From positions 1 through 64,000 of the forward strand of contig NZ_JNNO01000004.1 in the NCBI RefSeq assembly GCF_000735585.1: DNA of 64,000 nucleotides, in the 5' to 3' direction. The notes under the pieces are model-generated. The model had not been told where the DNA came from and did no database searches. It saw only the letters and a list, made by a program, of their open reading frames with translations. Every line of letters starts with the position of its first letter. Position 1 is the first letter of the stretch. Below, piece by piece: positions 62,380-64,000 of the stretch. The position numbers and the translations under genes are program-made. Source of the DNA: Devosia sp. LC5. GTDB lineage: Bacteria > Pseudomonadota > Alphaproteobacteria > Rhizobiales > Devosiaceae.

Positions 62380-63123
62380 ATGGCCGTTTCTCCCCAGACC
62401 CGGCAGCAGCCGCAATCGCTCAAGGCGCTGATGGGCGTACGCGATCTGATCCTGGGCGGCAGTGCCCGCCCGGGTGAGCGACTTTCGGAGGTGGCGGTTG
62501 CCGAGAGGCTGGGCATTTCGCGCACGCCGATCCGCGCCGCGCTGGCCCGGCTGGAGCAGGAGGGGCTGCTCGAACTCATTCCCTCGGGCGGCTATGCCGT
62601 GCGTGGCTTTGCCCGCGAAGAGGTTATCGACGCGATCGAGCTGCGAGGGGTGCTGGAAGGCACCGCCGCGCGGCTTGCCGCGGAACGGGGCGTACCGCCG
62701 GGCCGGATGCGTGCCGTCAAGGAACTGGTGCGGGCGCTGGACGAGACCGTGCGCGATCGCCCCGAGGACATGGAATTCGACCGCTATGTCGAGCTCAACG
62801 CTGCCTTCCACGAGGCGCTGGCCGGGCTTTCGGGCAGCGAAACCATCAGGCGCGAAATCGAGCGAGTGACGCGGCTGCCCTTTGCCTCGCCCAGCGCCTT
62901 TCTCGACAAGCAGGCCGATGTGCCCGCCTTCCGGCAATCGCTGCTGGTGGGACAGGCCCAGCACAAGGCCATCATCAATGCCATCGAGCTGCGTGAGGGC
63001 GGCCGGGCCGAGGCGCTGGCGCGCGAGCATGCGCGGCTGGCGCGGCAGAATCTCGAATATGTCATCGAGGAAGACCGCAGCCTGCTGCGCCGCGTGCCGG
63101 CGCTGGCGCTGGTCGGCGAATAG
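62380..63123 (+). CDS. vanR: GntR-family regulator VanR (FCD domain)
   Basis: A 247-residue repressor. N-terminal winged helix (RLSEVAVAERLGISRTPIRAALARLEQEGLL, quoted in part), then an all-helical FCD domain (IEAIELRGVLEGTAARLAAERG, AFHEALAGLSG). It lies between vanA and vanB, 3 bases after the vanA stop. In Caulobacter VanR represses the van operon and is released by vanillate; the same role is expected here. Confidence 0.88.
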   Translation: MAVSPQTRQQPQSLKALMGVRDLILGGSARPGERLSEVAVAERLGISRTPIRAALARLEQEGLLELIPSGGYAVRGFAREEVIDAIELRGVLEGTAARLAAERGVPPGRMRAVKELVRALDETVRDRPEDMEFDRYVELNAAFHEALAGLSGSETIRREIERVTRLPFASPSAFLDKQADVPAFRQSLLVGQAQHKAIINAIELREGGRAEALAREHARLARQNLEYVIEEDRSLLRRVPALALVGE

Positions 63124-63132
63124 GAGGACGCC

Positions 63133-64000
63133 ATGCGCAACAAACTGGAATGGCGCCGGGGCCGCGTGACCCGCGCCGAGAATATTGCGGACGATGTCCG
63201 GTTGCTCGAATTTGCCGTGGATGGGACGCTGCCCCGCTTCGATCCGGGCTCGCACAGCAATTTCACGGTGAGCCTGGGTGAGGGGCAGGCCGTGCGCACC
63301 TATAGCTGCCTGCCGGCACCGGGCGGCCATATCAGCGTGGCCGTCAAGCATCATGAGCACAGCCGCGGCGGCTCGCACTTCATGTGGAGCCTCGAGGCCG
63401 GGACAGCGATTGAGCTGAGCGTGCCGGAAAACCGCTTCGAGTTATCCTGGCGCGCACCATACTATCTGTTGATGGCGGGCGGCATCGGCATCACGCCGAT
63501 CTACGGCATGGCATTGGCGCTGCAGCGGCGCGGCATTGATTTCCGCCTGGTCTATGGCGGCCGCAGCCGCTCGGTCATGGCCTTTGCCGATGCGCTGGAG
63601 GCCGGGCTTGGCGATCGCGTTGCCGTGCATGCTGGCGATGCCGGCGGACGCATCGATGTGGCGGCCGAGATTGCCGCATTACCCGAAAATGGCGAGCTTT
63701 ATGTCTGCGGCCCCATCGACATGCTCAATGCGGTCAAGGCAGCCTGGGCCGCCGCCGGGCGCCCCATGGGCCGGCTGCGCTATGAGGTTTTCGGCGATAG
63801 CGGGCTGTTTGCCGAGGGTCCCTTCAGCGTCGAAGTGCAAGGGCTTGGCCGCTCGGTCACGGTGCGGCCCGACCAGACCCTGCTCGAAGCGCTGCTCGGT
63901 GCCGGTGTCGACATGATCTACGATTGCCAGCGCGGCGAATGCGGGCTCTGCGCCGTCGATATCATCGAGCATGATGGCCCCATCGACCACCGCGACGTAT
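63133..64000 (+). CDS. vanB: Vanillate O-demethylase reductase VanB, 3' end cut off
   Basis: Ferredoxin-NAD(P)H reductase that feeds electrons to VanA. FMN/FAD-binding start (RVTRAENIADDVRLLEFAVDG, quoted in part), YSCLPAP, then the NAD site MAGGIGITPIYGMALAL and YVCGPIDML. A plant-type 2Fe-2S domain follows (GVDMIYDCQRGECGLCAVDI), with three of the four cluster cysteines visible. AGGAGG sits 5 bases before the ATG at 63133. The window ends inside the gene, about 289 codons in, so the stop codon is not visible. Confidence 0.93.
   Translation, partial: MRNKLEWRRGRVTRAENIADDVRLLEFAVDGTLPRFDPGSHSNFTVSLGEGQAVRTYSCLPAPGGHISVAVKHHEHSRGGSHFMWSLEAGTAIELSVPENRFELSWRAPYYLLMAGGIGITPIYGMALALQRRGIDFRLVYGGRSRSVMAFADALEAGLGDRVAVHAGDAGGRIDVAAEIAALPENGELYVCGPIDMLNAVKAAWAAAGRPMGRLRYEVFGDSGLFAEGPFSVEVQGLGRSVTVRPDQTLLEALLGAGVDMIYDCQRGECGLCAVDIIEHDGPIDHRDV

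Overview
The window is a GC-rich chromosomal segment of an alphaproteobacterium, most likely Hyphomicrobiales and probably Devosiaceae (Devosia or a close relative). This placement is inferred from a gene-transfer-agent tail gene followed by an endolysin, a feuPQ-like pair, a ccmIEFH - HtrA protease - two-component system - glnE block, and fold-back intergenic repeats. No rRNA, tRNA, CRISPR array or intact insertion sequence was seen.

Layout. 1-3.6 kb: 3' part of a gene-transfer-agent 'megatron' baseplate gene and a muramidase endolysin. 3.6-6.1 kb: a small secreted protein plus a PhoP/PhoQ-like (FeuPQ-like) system. 6.1-11.0 kb: a lipoprotein, an unknown conserved protein and a degenerate sarcosine-oxidase-like pair on the minus strand. 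11.1-22.1 kb: cytochrome c maturation ccmI-ccmE-ccmF-ccmH, an HtrA/DegP protease, a second two-component system and glnE. 22.2-38.7 kb: mixed housekeeping and accessory genes (PAS histidine kinase, PepN, an ABC exporter behind a SoxR-like operator, a GGDEF/EAL protein, a GH2 mannosidase, a DMT permease, NDH-2, an FGGY kinase, a universal stress protein). 38.1-41.1 kb: a more AT-rich islet with a serine-acetyltransferase-like enzyme divergent from an acyl carrier protein, an AMP-dependent ligase and a short-chain reductase. 41.2-58.4 kb: a large sulfate-ester import and hydrolysis island. 58.4-58.8 kb: a broken LuxR-type regulator. 59.1-64 kb: pobA/pobR and vanA-vanR-vanB, which send 4-hydroxybenzoate and vanillate to protocatechuate.

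The most notable system is the 41.2-58.4 kb island. It encodes two closely paralogous periplasmic binding proteins, a Dpp-type importer in which the second permease is fused to an ATPase, three sulfatases without signal peptides, their own formylglycine-generating enzyme with the CxxxxC active site, an alpha/beta hydrolase, a TauE/SafE-type exporter with a TIGR02186-like partner, and a LysR regulator. Three promoters in the island (before each binding protein and between lysR and the permease operon) share one ungapped pattern, TTATCGC-N12-TTGCATT-N8-ATCG-N7-TGCTA, and a weaker copy faces the divergent sulfatase gene. The model is uptake of intact organic sulfate esters, cytoplasmic desulfation by locally activated sulfatases and export of excess sulfur oxyanion, controlled by one LysR-type regulator. 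The substrate cannot be read from the sequence.

Other points for a second look are a hairpin with two alternative pairings over the ribosome binding site of the NDH-2 gene, an in-frame internal start that could yield a small membrane protein from the endolysin gene, and two very short coupled reading frames in the sulfatase island (48621-48704 and 55558-55683).
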